Assembly (NCBI GenBank): GCA_963528625.1
Contig: CAURVQ010000006.1
Location: 1 to 64,000 of the forward strand
Direction of reading: 5' to 3'
Source: CALHVR01 sp963528625
GTDB lineage: Bacteria > Fusobacteriota > Fusobacteriia > Fusobacteriales > Leptotrichiaceae
Length of the DNA stretch: 64,000 nucleotides
The notes beneath the pieces are model-generated. The model saw only the letters and a list, made by a program, of their open reading frames with translations. It was not told where the DNA came from and made no database searches. Of the stretch, positions 7,407 through 15,726 are shown in pieces. The position numbers and the translations under genes are program-made. How positions within the stretch are numbered: the stretch's first letter is position 1; every line of letters begins with the position of its first letter.

Positions 7407-8936
7407 ATGAAAAAAAGACCAGTAGTTTTAGTAATTTTAGATGGTTGGGGAATGAATCACCACAACAATGAAGTAGATGGAGTTAAATTAGCAAACCCTA
7501 TTAACTTTAATAAATTTAAAAAAGAATATCCGTATACTGAATTAAGAGCGGATGGAGAATTTGTAGGATTGCCGGAAGGACAATTTGGAAATTCAGAAGT
7601 AGGACACTTAAATATTGGAGCAGGAAGAGTTGTTTATCAATTATTACCAAAAATATCAAAAGAAATAAGAGAAGGATTAATTTTAAATAATGGACCATTA
7701 TCAAATATTATGAGTAAAACAAAAGAAGCTGGGAAAGCTTTACATATAATGGGATTAATGTCAGATGGAGGAGTTCACGCTCATATCAATCATATTATAG
7801 GATTAGTAGATATGGCTAAACAAAAAGGGTTAGAAAAAGTGTATGTTCATGCAATTATGGATGGAAGGGATACTGCACCTGAAAGTGGAGTAGACTATTT
7901 AGTTCAGTTAGAAGAAGGATTAAACAATATTGGATTAGGACGAGTTGCTACAATAGTTGGAAGATACTATGCAATGGACAGAGATAATAACTGGGATAGA
8001 GTAGAGCAAGCATACAATGCAATCATAGCTGGAGAAGGAGAACATGCAGCTACATCTAATGAAGCTATAAAAAATTCTTATGCAAATGGAGTAACAGATG
8101 AATTTGTTAAAGCTACAAAAATTGGAGAAATTGTAAAAGTAGAAGATGGAGATGGAATTATTTTTGCAAACTTTAGACCAGATAGAGCAAGACAATTAAC
8201 TAGAGCGATTATTACTTCAGATTTCACAGGATTTGAAAGAAAAGTAGCTCCAAAAGTAAACTTTGTATGTATGGCACAATATGATTCAACATTTGATGTT
8301 CCAGTAGCATATCCACCAACAAAAATTGTAAATGGATTTGGAGAAGTAGTTTCTAAAGCTGGATTAACTCAAGTTAGAACTGCTGAAACTGAAAAATATG
8401 CTCACGTAACATTCTTCTTTAATGGAGGAGTGGAAGAGCCATATCCGGGAGAAATTAGATTATTATCTGATTCACCAAAAGTTGCAACATATGACTTACA
8501 ACCAGAAATGAGTGCTTATAATGTTAAAAATAATTTAATTAAAGAGTTAAACAAAGGACATGTAGATACTGTTATATTAAACTTTGCAAATCCTGATATG
8601 GTAGGACATACAGGGAATGTAGAAGCAGTTATGGAAGCGTGTCAAGCAGTAGATAATTGTACAGGGCAAATTGTTAGAAAAGTATTGGAATTAGATGGAG
8701 CAGTATTAATAACTGCAGATCATGGAAATGCAGACTTATTAGTAAACCCTGAAACTGGAGAACCACATACAGCTCATACTGTAAATCCTGTTCCGTTCAT
8801 CTTTATTTCAAATGACATGAAAGATGTAAAATTAAGAATAGATGGGAAATTAGCAGATATTACACCAACAATGTTAGACCTATTAGGAATAGAAAAACCA
8901 GCTGAAATGGATGGAGAAACATTAATAATTAAATAA
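7407..8936 (+). CDS. gpmI: 2,3-bisphosphoglycerate-independent phosphoglycerate mutase
   Basis: Glycolytic enzyme that interconverts 3- and 2-phosphoglycerate through a phosphoserine and two Mn2+ ions. Its 509 residues match the family. The N-terminal metal motif VILDGWG is at residues 9-15 and the catalytic serine lies in GNSEVGH at 61-67. DGRDTAPESG, NFRPDRARQL, DMVGHTGN and the metal-binding TADHGNAD follow in the expected order. The start ATG 7407 is preceded by GGAAGGACGAAATGAT. It has its own promoter and a terminator, so it is a single-gene unit. Confidence 0.97.
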   Translation: MKKRPVVLVILDGWGMNHHNNEVDGVKLANPINFNKFKKEYPYTELRADGEFVGLPEGQFGNSEVGHLNIGAGRVVYQLLPKISKEIREGLILNNGPLSNIMSKTKEAGKALHIMGLMSDGGVHAHINHIIGLVDMAKQKGLEKVYVHAIMDGRDTAPESGVDYLVQLEEGLNNIGLGRVATIVGRYYAMDRDNNWDRVEQAYNAIIAGEGEHAATSNEAIKNSYANGVTDEFVKATKIGEIVKVEDGDGIIFANFRPDRARQLTRAIITSDFTGFERKVAPKVNFVCMAQYDSTFDVPVAYPPTKIVNGFGEVVSKAGLTQVRTAETEKYAHVTFFFNGGVEEPYPGEIRLLSDSPKVATYDLQPEMSAYNVKNNLIKELNKGHVDTVILNFANPDMVGHTGNVEAVMEACQAVDNCTGQIVRKVLELDGAVLITADHGNADLLVNPETGEPHTAHTVNPVPFIFISNDMKDVKLRIDGKLADITPTMLDLLGIEKPAEMDGETLIIK

Positions 8937-8945
8937 TGAAAATTG

Positions 8946-8976
8946 AAAAAAGTCTTAGAAATAGGGCTTTTTTTGT
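8946..8976 (+). terminator. intrinsic terminator after gpmI
   Basis: AAAAAAGTC pairs with GGCTTTTTT (9 bp including one G-T pair) and the stem runs into a T tract. Confidence 0.7.
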
Positions 8977-9091
8977 TTTAAAATTAATAAATAATAATAA
9001 ATAGATAAAAAAAACTAGAAATAGTATGAAAAATAGTGTAAAATATATAGCAAATATAAATTAAAATAAAATGTACAAAAGGAGTAACAAT

Positions 9092-11002
9092 ATGATAGAA
9101 ATGATATTACCTGATGGTAGTAAAAGACAATTAGAAAAAGCTATGACAGTAGTAGAGTTTGCAAAAACAATAGGATCTAGCTTAGGGAAATCAACTGTTG
9201 GAGCAATAATTGATGGGAAACAAGTTGATCCAAGTTATGTTATAGAAAAATCAGGAGAAATACAAATAATTACAGCAACAAGTGAAGAAGGAATAGCAAT
9301 TATAAGACATAGTGCGGCACATATAATGGCTCAAGCTGTGCAACGATTATTCCCAAATACAAAAGTTACAATAGGACCAGTTATAGAAAATGGATTTTTC
9401 TATGATTTTGATCCGGAAAAACCATTTACAGAAGAAGATTTAGTAAAAATTGAAAAAGAAATGGAAAAAATTGTAAAAGAAAATTATCCGTTTGTAAGAA
9501 GTGAGATGACAGCTGAAGAAGCTAAAAAATATTTTGCTGAAAAAGGAGAAACTTATAAAGTTGAAATAATTGAAGATTTAGGTGCTGAAAAAGTAAGTAT
9601 TTATCAACAAGGAGAATTTGTGGATTTATGTAGAGGAACTCATATTCCATCAACAGGATTCTTAAAAGCCTTCAAATTAATGTCAACAGCTGGAGCTTAT
9701 TGGAGAGGAAATTCTAATAATAAAATGTTACAAAGAATTTATGGAGTAGCATTTGGAAGTAAAAAAGAATTAGATGAATATTTGACAATGTTAGCTGAAG
9801 CAGAAAAAAGAGATCATAGAAAATTAGGGAAACAATTAGATTTATTTTTCTTAGATGAACATGGGCCTGGATTTCCATTCTTTATGCCGAAAGGAGTAGA
9901 ATTATTCAATAAATTACAAGAAGTTTGGAGAGTAGAGCATAAAAAGAAAAATTATAAAGAAATTAAAACACCAATAATGTTAGACAAAGAGTTATGGGAA
10001 ATTTCTGGACACTGGTTTAATTATAGAGAAAATATGTATACATCAGAAATTGATGAAAAAGAATATGCAATTAAGCCAATGAACTGTCCAGGATCAATAA
10101 TTGCATACAAAAATAATTTACATTCATATAAAGATTTACCATTAAAATATGGTGAAATGGGATTAGTTCATAGACATGAATTTAGTGGAGCTTTACACGG
10201 ATTAATGAGAGTTAGAGCATTTACACAAGATGACGCTCATGTATTCTGTACGGAAGAACAAATTGAAGAGCAAATTATTGAAATTATTGATTTATATGAT
10301 AAATTTTATACATTGTTTGGATTTGAATATAATATAGAGTTATCAACTAAACCGGAAAAAGCGATTGGTTCGGATGAAATTTGGGCAATGGCTGAAGCTA
10401 AATTAGAATCAGCTTTAAAACATAAAGGAATTGCGTACAAATTAAATCCGGGAGATGGAGCGTTCTATGGTCCTAAAATTGATTTTAAAATGAAAGATTC
10501 AATTGGAAGAATTTGGCAATGTGGTACAATTCAATTAGATTTCAATTTACCAACAAGATTTGAAATGAGTTATATTGGATCGGACGGAGAAAAACATGAG
10601 CCGGTAATGATTCATAGAGCGATGTATGGAAGTTTAGAAAGATTTATTGGAATTTTAATTGAACATTATGCAGGAGCATTCCCAGTTTGGTTAGCACCAG
10701 TTCAAGTTAAAGTTTTAACGATTTCTCAAGAACAAGTTTCTTATGCTGAAGAAGTTGCAGCTAAATTGCAAGAAGCTGGAATTAGAGTAGAGTTAGATAC
10801 TAGAGAAGAAAAAATTGGATATAAAATTAGGGAAGCAAATGGAGAGAAAAAAGTTCCAGTACAATTAGTTTTAGGTAAAAATGAAATGGCTAACAATGAA
10901 GTAAATGTTAGAAGATTCGGTTCACAAGATAGTACAACGATGTTATTGGATGATTTCATAAAAGAAATTGTGGAAGAAGCTAAAGTTCCGTTTGGCAAGT
11001 AA
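9092..11002 (+). CDS. thrS: threonine--tRNA ligase
   Basis: Class II aminoacyl-tRNA synthetase charging tRNA-Thr. The order is an N-terminal TGS domain (MIEMILPDGSKRQLEKAMTV), an editing domain with the HSAAH and CRGTHIPSTG metal motifs, a catalytic core containing AIKPMNCPGS and the motif-2 region RHEFSGALHGLMRVRAFTQD, and a C-terminal anticodon-binding domain ending EVNVRRFGS. At 636 residues it is full length. The start is ATG 9092 because AAAGGAG lies at 9077-9083; ATG 9071, seven codons earlier, has no ribosome site. The short leader after gpmI is too small for a T-box and shows none of its motifs. Confidence 0.97.
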   Translation: MIEMILPDGSKRQLEKAMTVVEFAKTIGSSLGKSTVGAIIDGKQVDPSYVIEKSGEIQIITATSEEGIAIIRHSAAHIMAQAVQRLFPNTKVTIGPVIENGFFYDFDPEKPFTEEDLVKIEKEMEKIVKENYPFVRSEMTAEEAKKYFAEKGETYKVEIIEDLGAEKVSIYQQGEFVDLCRGTHIPSTGFLKAFKLMSTAGAYWRGNSNNKMLQRIYGVAFGSKKELDEYLTMLAEAEKRDHRKLGKQLDLFFLDEHGPGFPFFMPKGVELFNKLQEVWRVEHKKKNYKEIKTPIMLDKELWEISGHWFNYRENMYTSEIDEKEYAIKPMNCPGSIIAYKNNLHSYKDLPLKYGEMGLVHRHEFSGALHGLMRVRAFTQDDAHVFCTEEQIEEQIIEIIDLYDKFYTLFGFEYNIELSTKPEKAIGSDEIWAMAEAKLESALKHKGIAYKLNPGDGAFYGPKIDFKMKDSIGRIWQCGTIQLDFNLPTRFEMSYIGSDGEKHEPVMIHRAMYGSLERFIGILIEHYAGAFPVWLAPVQVKVLTISQEQVSYAEEVAAKLQEAGIRVELDTREEKIGYKIREANGEKKVPVQLVLGKNEMANNEVNVRRFGSQDSTTMLLDDFIKEIVEEAKVPFGK

Positions 11003-11063
11003 TTTTAAATGACAGATAGAATATTTTAAAATATAGTAAATTATATTAAATGGAGATGATATT

Positions 11064-11804
11064 ATGAATTATGATGATTTTGAAAAAGAAGTATATGGAA
11101 ATGATACAAAATATATGGCTTATGAGGAATTAGAAGCATTAGCAGGAAATAAGGTAAAAGGAAGTTTGTTGTGGATGGTTTTTGGATTAATAATAACTGG
11201 GATAACAGGATATTTTACAATTGAAACAATTTTTAGCTCAGAAGCATTATATAATAGTTTTGGAATGTTATTATACATTGCTTTAGGACTTGAAGTGATA
11301 ACTGTTTTAGCGTTTTCAGCAATGGCATTTAAAGCTAGTAAATTTACATTAAGAGCAATGTTTATCTTTTATTCGTTATTAAATGGAGTAACATTATCAA
11401 CATTATTTTTAGCTTATGATTTGTATAGTATTTTATATGCTTTTTTAGGAACAGTAGTGTTATTTGCAGTATTAGCAATTTATGGATATGTAACAAACGA
11501 AGATTTAAGTAAATATAATTCACTTTTAAAAGCAGGACTTTGGGCATTAATAATTATGGGGATAATAAATATTTTTATGAGAAGTGATGGATTAATGTGG
11601 ATTTCTTCAATGCTAGGAGTTGTTGTGTTTATTATATTTATTGCAGTAGATGTAAATAGAATAAAAAATCAAGTTATTGAATATGGATTGACAGAAGATT
11701 TTGCAATTATTGATAAAATAGAAATTTTTGGTGCATTACAATTATATTTAGATTTTATAAATTTATTTATTTACATTTTAAGATTAGTTGGAAGAAGAGA
11801 TTAA
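11064..11804 (+). CDS. Bax inhibitor-1/YccA family membrane protein
   Basis: A 246-residue inner-membrane protein with about seven transmembrane segments, beginning with the acidic YDDFEKEVYGND cytosolic tail. Its length, the FKASKFTLRAMFIFYSLLNG segment with its conserved N-G, and the C-terminal LQLYLDFINLFIYILRLVG match the Bax inhibitor-1 (YbhL/YccA) family. Bacterial members act as proton-leak or calcium-leak channels or as modulators of membrane proteases such as FtsH; which applies here is unknown. An ftsH gene is in the window but not adjacent. The start ATG 11064 follows TGGAGATGATATT. Confidence 0.9.
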   Translation: MNYDDFEKEVYGNDTKYMAYEELEALAGNKVKGSLLWMVFGLIITGITGYFTIETIFSSEALYNSFGMLLYIALGLEVITVLAFSAMAFKASKFTLRAMFIFYSLLNGVTLSTLFLAYDLYSILYAFLGTVVLFAVLAIYGYVTNEDLSKYNSLLKAGLWALIIMGIINIFMRSDGLMWISSMLGVVVFIIFIAVDVNRIKNQVIEYGLTEDFAIIDKIEIFGALQLYLDFINLFIYILRLVGRRD

Positions 11805-11808
11805 TACG

Positions 11809-11834
11809 AAAGGGTTATCGTTTGGTAGCCCTTT
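11809..11834 (+). terminator. weak hairpin after the BI-1 gene
   Basis: AAAGGG at 11809-11814 pairs with CCCTTT at 11829-11834, extended by inner TA/TA pairing. There is no long T tract, so termination may be partial. Confidence 0.4.
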
Positions 11835-11860
11835 AATTAAATGATTGAGGAGGAAAAAGA

Positions 11861-12256
11861 ATGAAAAGAAAAATTGAATGTGTAGAGGAATTTCACAAAA
11901 TTTATAAATTAGGAAATTCAAAAGAGCCGATAGGGAAATTAGAAAATAATAAAGAAAAATTAAGATTTGATTTAATGAAAGAAGAAAATGAAGAATATTT
12001 AGAGGCTGCCGTTAAAGGAGATATTGTAGAAGTAGCAGATGCGTTAGGTGATATGCTTTATATTTTGTGTGGAACTATTATAGAACACGGAATGCAAGAT
12101 TTGATTGATGAAGTTTTTGAAGAAATTCATAGAAGTAATTTATCTAAACTGGATGAAAATGGAAATCCTATATATAGAGAAGATGGAAAAGTTATAAAAG
12201 GACCTAATTATTTTAAACCAGATATAAAAAAAATAATAGAAAATTTTAAAAAATAG
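11861..12256 (+). CDS. MazG-like / phosphoribosyl-ATP pyrophosphohydrolase superfamily protein
   Basis: A 131-residue all-alpha NTP pyrophosphohydrolase, likely cleaving a (d)NTP or nucleotide derivative to a monophosphate and PPi. The Mg2+-binding pattern is visible: RFDLMKEENEEYLEA (E-E-x-x-E) near residues 36-50 and then VEVADALGDMLYIL, the helix with paired Asp residues. The C-terminal SNLSKLDENGNPIYREDGKV is the usual trailing loop of this subfamily. It is not a full MazG (single domain) and no his genes are adjacent, so a housecleaning role is more likely than histidine synthesis. The start ATG 11861 follows GAGGAGGAAAAAGA. Confidence 0.85.
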   Translation: MKRKIECVEEFHKIYKLGNSKEPIGKLENNKEKLRFDLMKEENEEYLEAAVKGDIVEVADALGDMLYILCGTIIEHGMQDLIDEVFEEIHRSNLSKLDENGNPIYREDGKVIKGPNYFKPDIKKIIENFKK

Positions 12257-12302
12257 TTGACAGAAATATTAAATTATGATAATATTACTGAGTAAATAAT
12301 GC

Positions 12303-12389
12303 GGGTGGATGTCCGAACGGCTAAGGGACCGGTCTTGAAAACCGGCGAAATCGCAAGATGTCTGGGTTCGAATCCCAGTTCACCCGCCA
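12303..12389 (+). tRNA. tRNA-Ser (TGA)
   Basis: The acceptor strands GGGTGGA and TTCACCC pair, followed by the discriminator G expected for serine and an encoded CCA. The anticodon loop CTTGAAA reads TGA between the ACCGG and CCGGC stem sides. A long variable arm is present, as required for tRNA-Ser, and the T loop GGTTCGAATCC is canonical. Confidence 0.96.
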
Positions 12390-12414
12390 TTACTTTTTAA
12401 AGTTTAATAAATGT

Positions 12415-12508
12415 GGAGAAGTGGCAGAGAGGCCGAATGCGCTCCCCTGCTAAGGGAGTATCCGGGCTGAAACCTGGATCGAGGGTTCAAATCCCTCCTT
12501 CTCCGCCA
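12415..12508 (+). tRNA. tRNA-Ser (GCT)
   Basis: The acceptor strands GGAGAAG and CTTCTCC pair, followed by discriminator G and an encoded CCA. The anticodon GCT lies in CTCCCCTGCTAAGGGAG. It has a long class II variable arm and the T loop GGTTCAAATCC. It reads AGC and AGU codons. Confidence 0.96.
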
Positions 12509-12542
12509 TTTTTTTTACTAAATAATGTAAATAGAATTGTGT

Positions 12543-12619
<77 letters not shown>

Positions 12620-12648
12620 TTAAAATAAGGCAACTGTGTGATATATAA

Positions 12649-12680
12649 GAAAGCTCTTTAATTAAGGGCTTTCCTTTTAA
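12649..12680 (+). terminator. terminator of the tRNA cluster
   Basis: GAAAGCTC at 12649-12656 pairs with GGGCTTTC at 12666-12673, followed by CTTTT. Confidence 0.7.
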
Positions 12681-12732
12681 TATATAATTTTAATATTTTC
12701 ATAAGAATAAACAATTATTTTTTTTAAAATTG

Positions 12733-12752
12733 TTTGGGGACATTTTGGGGGC
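12733..12752 (+). other. candidate recombinase arm-site scar downstream of tRNA-Arg
   Basis: Two tandem G-rich units, GGGGACA and GGGGGCA, separated by TTTT, stand out from the AT-rich surroundings. Such repeats commonly flank the attachment sites of tyrosine-recombinase elements inserted at tRNA genes. No integrase gene remains and no copy of the tRNA 3' end is found further along. The assignment is inference. Confidence 0.35.
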
Positions 12753-12785
12753 AGTTTTAAATAATATAAAAAAGGAATGATTATT

Positions 12786-12923
12786 ATGAAATTTAAAAGA
12801 AATTAGAAATCAAATATAGAGCATATCTATATTGATAGGATAAAAAAAGGTCAGTTAGAATTGTATAAAAATGAATTAAAAGGATTATTCGAAGCATATC
12901 CAATATATAAAAGAAAAAAATAG
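12786..12923 (+). pseudogene. small remnant ORF with an early stop, near the tRNA-Arg scar
   Basis: From ATG 12786 (GGAATGATTATT upstream) the frame reads MKFKRN, then TAG at 12804-12806, then KSNIEHIYIDRIKKGQLELY and a tail ending FEAYPIYKRKK. The whole is 45 codons. I do not recognise the family. Position and decay suggest debris of an integrated element. Confidence 0.35.
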
Positions 12924-12935
12924 AGGGATTATAAA

Positions 12936-13694
12936 ATGATGAATATAAAGAAATATTATGAACCATTATTTTCAGTATTAGCATTAATAAGTGTTAGTTT
13001 ATCTTTGTTAGATTTTAAATATGATTTACTAGAAAAAGGAAAAATTTATTATTTTATAGATCTAAGTATTTATATTATATTTTTTGTTGATTACTTTTAT
13101 AGATTAATTATTTCAAATTCAAAAGAAGAATTTATAAAATATAATATTCCTGATTTAATAGCAATTATTCCATTTTCATCGGCATTCAAATTATTTAGAA
13201 TTGTAAAACTATTTAAAATAACAAAATTAGCTAGAATTTTAAAAATTTTAAAATTAAGTAAAAGTATTGCGTTAATTTTAAGAGCTTATAAAAGAATTGA
13301 AAAATTTTTGAAAACAAATGGATTAATATATTCTTTAATTTTTATATCTGTAATACTCTTTTTGAGTAGTTTTATAATGTCGTATATAGAAAATATGAAA
13401 TTTATAGACGCTTTATGGTGGTCATTTGTAACTGCGACAACAGTAGGATATGGTGATATTTCTCCACAAACAGGATTAGGTAGATTGATTGCCTCTGTGT
13501 TAATGATTGTTGGGATTGGGACAATAGGAATGATTACAGGAACTATAGCAACTTATTTTTTAAATATTGAAAAAGAAACTATTTCAACTGATGAAATAGA
13601 AAATTTTATATTAAATTCAAAAGAATTTACGGAAAAAGAGAAAAAAGAAATAATAAATTATATAAATTTTGTTAAGATGAAAAGAGGTAAGTAA
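12936..13694 (+). CDS. voltage-gated-type potassium channel (ion transport protein)
   Basis: A 252-residue membrane protein of the six-helix K+ channel family. The selectivity filter TVGYGD is at residues 169-174 within ALWWSFVTATTVGYGD. An S4-like helix with a basic residue about every third position runs from FRIVKLFKITKLARILKILK (about 87-106), so voltage sensing is plausible. The short cytosolic tail lacks an RCK domain, so no ligand-gating module is present. The start ATG 12936 follows GAGGGATTATAAA. It is flanked on both sides by decayed mobile-element debris and may be cargo that stayed after the element was lost. Confidence 0.9.
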   Translation: MMNIKKYYEPLFSVLALISVSLSLLDFKYDLLEKGKIYYFIDLSIYIIFFVDYFYRLIISNSKEEFIKYNIPDLIAIIPFSSAFKLFRIVKLFKITKLARILKILKLSKSIALILRAYKRIEKFLKTNGLIYSLIFISVILFLSSFIMSYIENMKFIDALWWSFVTATTVGYGDISPQTGLGRLIASVLMIVGIGTIGMITGTIATYFLNIEKETISTDEIENFILNSKEFTEKEKKEIINYINFVKMKRGK

Positions 13695-13854
13695 TGAAAA
13701 TAGGATTAAGAAAACCTAGCTTAAAAAAATGCTGTCAGCACGAATGACAGGAGCTGTAAAAAGAAAATTGAAAAAAGCATTGATCCCAGGATATGGACAA
13801 AAAGGGATGGGTTGGAGAGACCCAAAGAAAAAAATAAATTATATTTTAAAATAA
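13694..13854 (+). pseudogene. frameshifted small phage/ICE-type protein
   Basis: ATG 13694 overlaps the channel stop codon and begins MKIGLRKPSLKK. An A-tract one base short shifts the frame, which otherwise continues MLSARMTGAVKRKLKKALIP and GYGQKGMGWRDPKKKINYIL to TAA 13852. The combined pattern (K-x-P-S-L-K-K, S-A-R, P-G-Y-G-x-K-G-x-G-W, D-P-K-K) resembles a short basic protein common in Firmicutes prophages and conjugative elements; that match is from memory. The second segment could still start at its own ATG, but without a ribosome site. Confidence 0.45.
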
Positions 13855-13894
13855 GGGTGTTATTAGAGGTTAAATATATTTTAGGAGGAAAAAT

Positions 13895-14119
13895 ATGTAT
13901 AAAAAAGTATTGTTTTTAACACTTTTATTATTAACGAGTTTAAGTTTTGGGACTGCAAAACAAAATCAAAATAAAAAACAAGTAAAAAAAGCTCCAAAGC
14001 AAGTTTATTTTAAAAATTGTAAAGAGGCGAGAGCTGCAGGATATTCAAGGATGAAAAGAGGCGAAGCTGGATACAGAGAAAAACTTGATAGAGATGGCGA
14101 TGGTGTAGCTTGTGAGTAA
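13895..14119 (+). CDS. secreted excalibur-domain calcium-binding protein
   Basis: A 74-residue protein with an N-terminal signal peptide (MYKKVLFLTLLLLTSLSFG, cleavage probably near residue 20), a short Lys/Gln-rich linker and one excalibur domain. The domain runs from YFKNCKEARAAGYSRMKRGE to the Ca2+-loop-like DRDGDGVACE with its paired cysteines at either end. Excalibur domains are found on extracellular nucleases and cell-surface proteins; here it stands alone. The start ATG 13895 follows TTAGGAGGAAAAAT. Confidence 0.9.
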   Translation: MYKKVLFLTLLLLTSLSFGTAKQNQNKKQVKKAPKQVYFKNCKEARAAGYSRMKRGEAGYREKLDRDGDGVACE

Positions 14120-14124
14120 AAAAG

Positions 14125-14154
14125 AAATCACGGATTTAATTCTGTGATTTTTTT
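14125..14154 (+). terminator. terminator after the excalibur gene
   Basis: AAATCAC at 14125-14131 pairs with GTGATTT at 14144-14150, extended inward, followed by a T run. Confidence 0.8.
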
Positions 14155-14311
14155 GTTGATAAAGTATAAAAAAATTACACAAATAAAAAAAAGAAATTTG
14201 GAAAAAATTATAGAGAAAGGTAAAAAAATGTTGTTTAAATTATAATATCTAAATAAATTTAACATTAAAATTAGGATTAAGTAGATGGTATAAAGATTTT
14301 TTAAAAAAATA

Positions 14312-14355
14312 TTGACTAAAGAAAAAATTAGGGTAAACTCTAATTATTGAAACTA
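14312..14355 (+). promoter_or_regulatory. eutJ promoter (related to the riboswitch promoter)
   Basis: TTGACT at 14312-14317, a 16-base spacer and TAAACT at 14334-14339, then GAAACTA at 14349-14355 near the transcription start. The same set of elements recurs upstream of the riboswitch. The rest of the gap from 14155 to 14432 is AT-rich and shows nothing else that I can name. Confidence 0.6.
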
Positions 14356-14432
14356 AGTAGTTAAATTATAAAATTTATATTTAATGGTAGTTGCTTTAAG
14401 AAATATGATTTTAGAAAGAAAGAGGGACACAA

Positions 14433-15278
14433 ATGACAAAAAAATTACAACAAAAATACGATTATAATGAGGAGATACAAAAATTTGAAGATGTGATAAG
14501 AAAACCAATATTAGAAAAATCAAAAGTTTATTATACGGGAGTTGATTTGGGAACGGCATGTATTGTTTTAGCAGTATTAAATGAAGAAAAAGAACCGATA
14601 GCAGGAGCTTATAGATTTGCGAGTGTAGTAAAAGATGGGATGGTTGTTGACTATATTGGTGCAATAAGAATTGTTAGGGAACTTAAAGCTGAATTAGAGG
14701 AGAAATTAGGAACGGAATTGATATATGCGGCGGCGGCAATACCTCCAGGAACAGATACTGTAGATGGAGGAGCTGTAAAAAATGTAGTTCAAGGAGCAGG
14801 CTTTGAGTTGACGAATTTACTTGACGAGCCGACAGCGGCAAATGAAGTTTTAAAAATAAGAAATGGAGTGATTGTGGATATAGGTGGTGGGACTACTGGA
14901 ATTTCAATTTTGAAAGATGGGAAAGTTGTTTATATTGCCGATGAAGCAACAGGAGGAACTCATTTTTCATTAGTGTTATCTGGTGCTTATAAAATGTCAT
15001 TTGATGAGGCAGAATTGTATAAAAGAGATGATAAAAATCATAGAGAAATATTACCAACATTAATTCCTGTAATTGATAAAGTTTCTTCAATAGTTGAAAA
15101 ACACATAAAAGAATATGATATAGATGAAGTAATTATAGTCGGAGGAACATGTTGTTTGAAAGATATTGAAAAAATAATGGAGAAAAAGTTAAAAATAAAA
15201 GTAATTAAACCCAAAAATCCAATGTTTATAACACCTTTAGGAATAGCCAAAAGTTGTACACAAGAAATAATGGAATAA
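14433..15278 (+). CDS. eutJ: ethanolamine utilization protein EutJ (Hsp70-like)
   Basis: A 281-residue actin/Hsp70-fold protein thought to act as a chaperone for microcompartment or lyase assembly. The phosphate-1 motif is VDLGTACIVLAVL near residues 33-45, phosphate-2 is VDIGGGTTGISI near 149-160, and the adenosine motif is VIIVGGTCCLKDIE near 234-247. LDEPTAANEVL is also family-typical. The start ATG 14433 follows AAAGAGGGACACAA. It is the first gene of the eut locus and has its own promoter and a strong terminator, so it forms a separate transcription unit ahead of the riboswitch. Confidence 0.92.
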   Translation: MTKKLQQKYDYNEEIQKFEDVIRKPILEKSKVYYTGVDLGTACIVLAVLNEEKEPIAGAYRFASVVKDGMVVDYIGAIRIVRELKAELEEKLGTELIYAAAAIPPGTDTVDGGAVKNVVQGAGFELTNLLDEPTAANEVLKIRNGVIVDIGGGTTGISILKDGKVVYIADEATGGTHFSLVLSGAYKMSFDEAELYKRDDKNHREILPTLIPVIDKVSSIVEKHIKEYDIDEVIIVGGTCCLKDIEKIMEKKLKIKVIKPKNPMFITPLGIAKSCTQEIME

Positions 15279-15292
15279 ATAAAAAATTAGAT

Positions 15293-15350
15293 AAAAAGAA
15301 AATAAATTTATAAATAAATTATATTTTAAAATTATTTTCTTTTTTTGTAT
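15293..15350 (+). terminator. terminator after eutJ
   Basis: A perfect 13-bp inverted repeat (15293-15305 with 15332-15344) is followed directly by TTT. It separates eutJ from the riboswitch-led operon. Confidence 0.75.
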
Positions 15351-15465
15351 AAGTAAAATTTAATAAAAATAAGCTAAATAAGTTGAAAAAGAGAACTTGT
15401 ATTTACAATAAAGATAAATTTTAATGTGTAAAGATTGTAAAGAAATAATAAATGAAAATTTAAAA

Positions 15466-15502
15466 ATAATCTTTATTTTTGTTGAAAATAAATAAAGATT
15501 AT
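15466..15502. promoter_or_regulatory. perfect 13-bp inverted repeat upstream of the riboswitch promoter
   Basis: ATAATCTTTATTT at 15466-15478 and its exact reverse complement at 15490-15502 flank an 11-base loop, ending 26 bases before the -35 box. No T tract follows. It could be an operator for an unidentified regulator. The surrounding 15351-15465 shows nothing else I can support. Confidence 0.45.
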
Positions 15503-15528
15503 AGAGAATAAAAAAGTAAAAAATAAAT

Positions 15529-15563
15529 TTGACAAACTAAAAAAATGAGTTAAACTATATTAT
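15529..15563 (+). promoter_or_regulatory. promoter of the main eut operon
   Basis: TTGACA at 15529-15534, a 16-base spacer and TAAACT at 15551-15556; TATTAT at 15558-15563 is a less well spaced alternative. It lies directly in front of the riboswitch. Confidence 0.65.
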
Positions 15564-15566
15564 GAA

Positions 15567-15718
15567 ACTAGGTGTTGTAAAAAACTTAATAAGGAAATCG
15601 GTTAGAATCCGGTACAGCCCCCACTACTGTGAAATGGACGAAAATATAAACCATTGAAATTTCAAAAATTTTGAGAAGGATATGAGTAGGATGAAGTTAG
15701 TCAGGAGACTTGCCTAGA
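15567..15718 (+). ncRNA. cobalamin (AdoCbl) riboswitch
   Basis: The conserved aptamer core is plain. GGTTAGAATCCGGTACAGCC begins at 15600 and is followed by CCCACTACTGTGAAATGG, and the 3' core AGTCAGGAGACTTGCC ends near 15714. The closing helix P1 forms between CTAGG (15568-15572) and CCTAG (15713-15717). It precedes the eut shell operon. EutBC needs adenosylcobalamin, so the switch probably couples expression to cofactor supply. In Enterococcus and Listeria the eut riboswitch instead controls a small RNA that sequesters EutV; here it sits in the leader of the structural genes. Confidence 0.93.
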
Positions 15719-15726
15719 TGAAATAT

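Noticed and set aside
8937..9091. Possible T-box leader for thrS
   Set aside because: The gap is mostly the gpmI terminator and is too short. No T-box core sequence or antiterminator is visible.
14155..14432. Possible second riboswitch upstream of eutJ
   Set aside because: The promoter resembles the riboswitch promoter, but none of the cobalamin aptamer core sequences is present.
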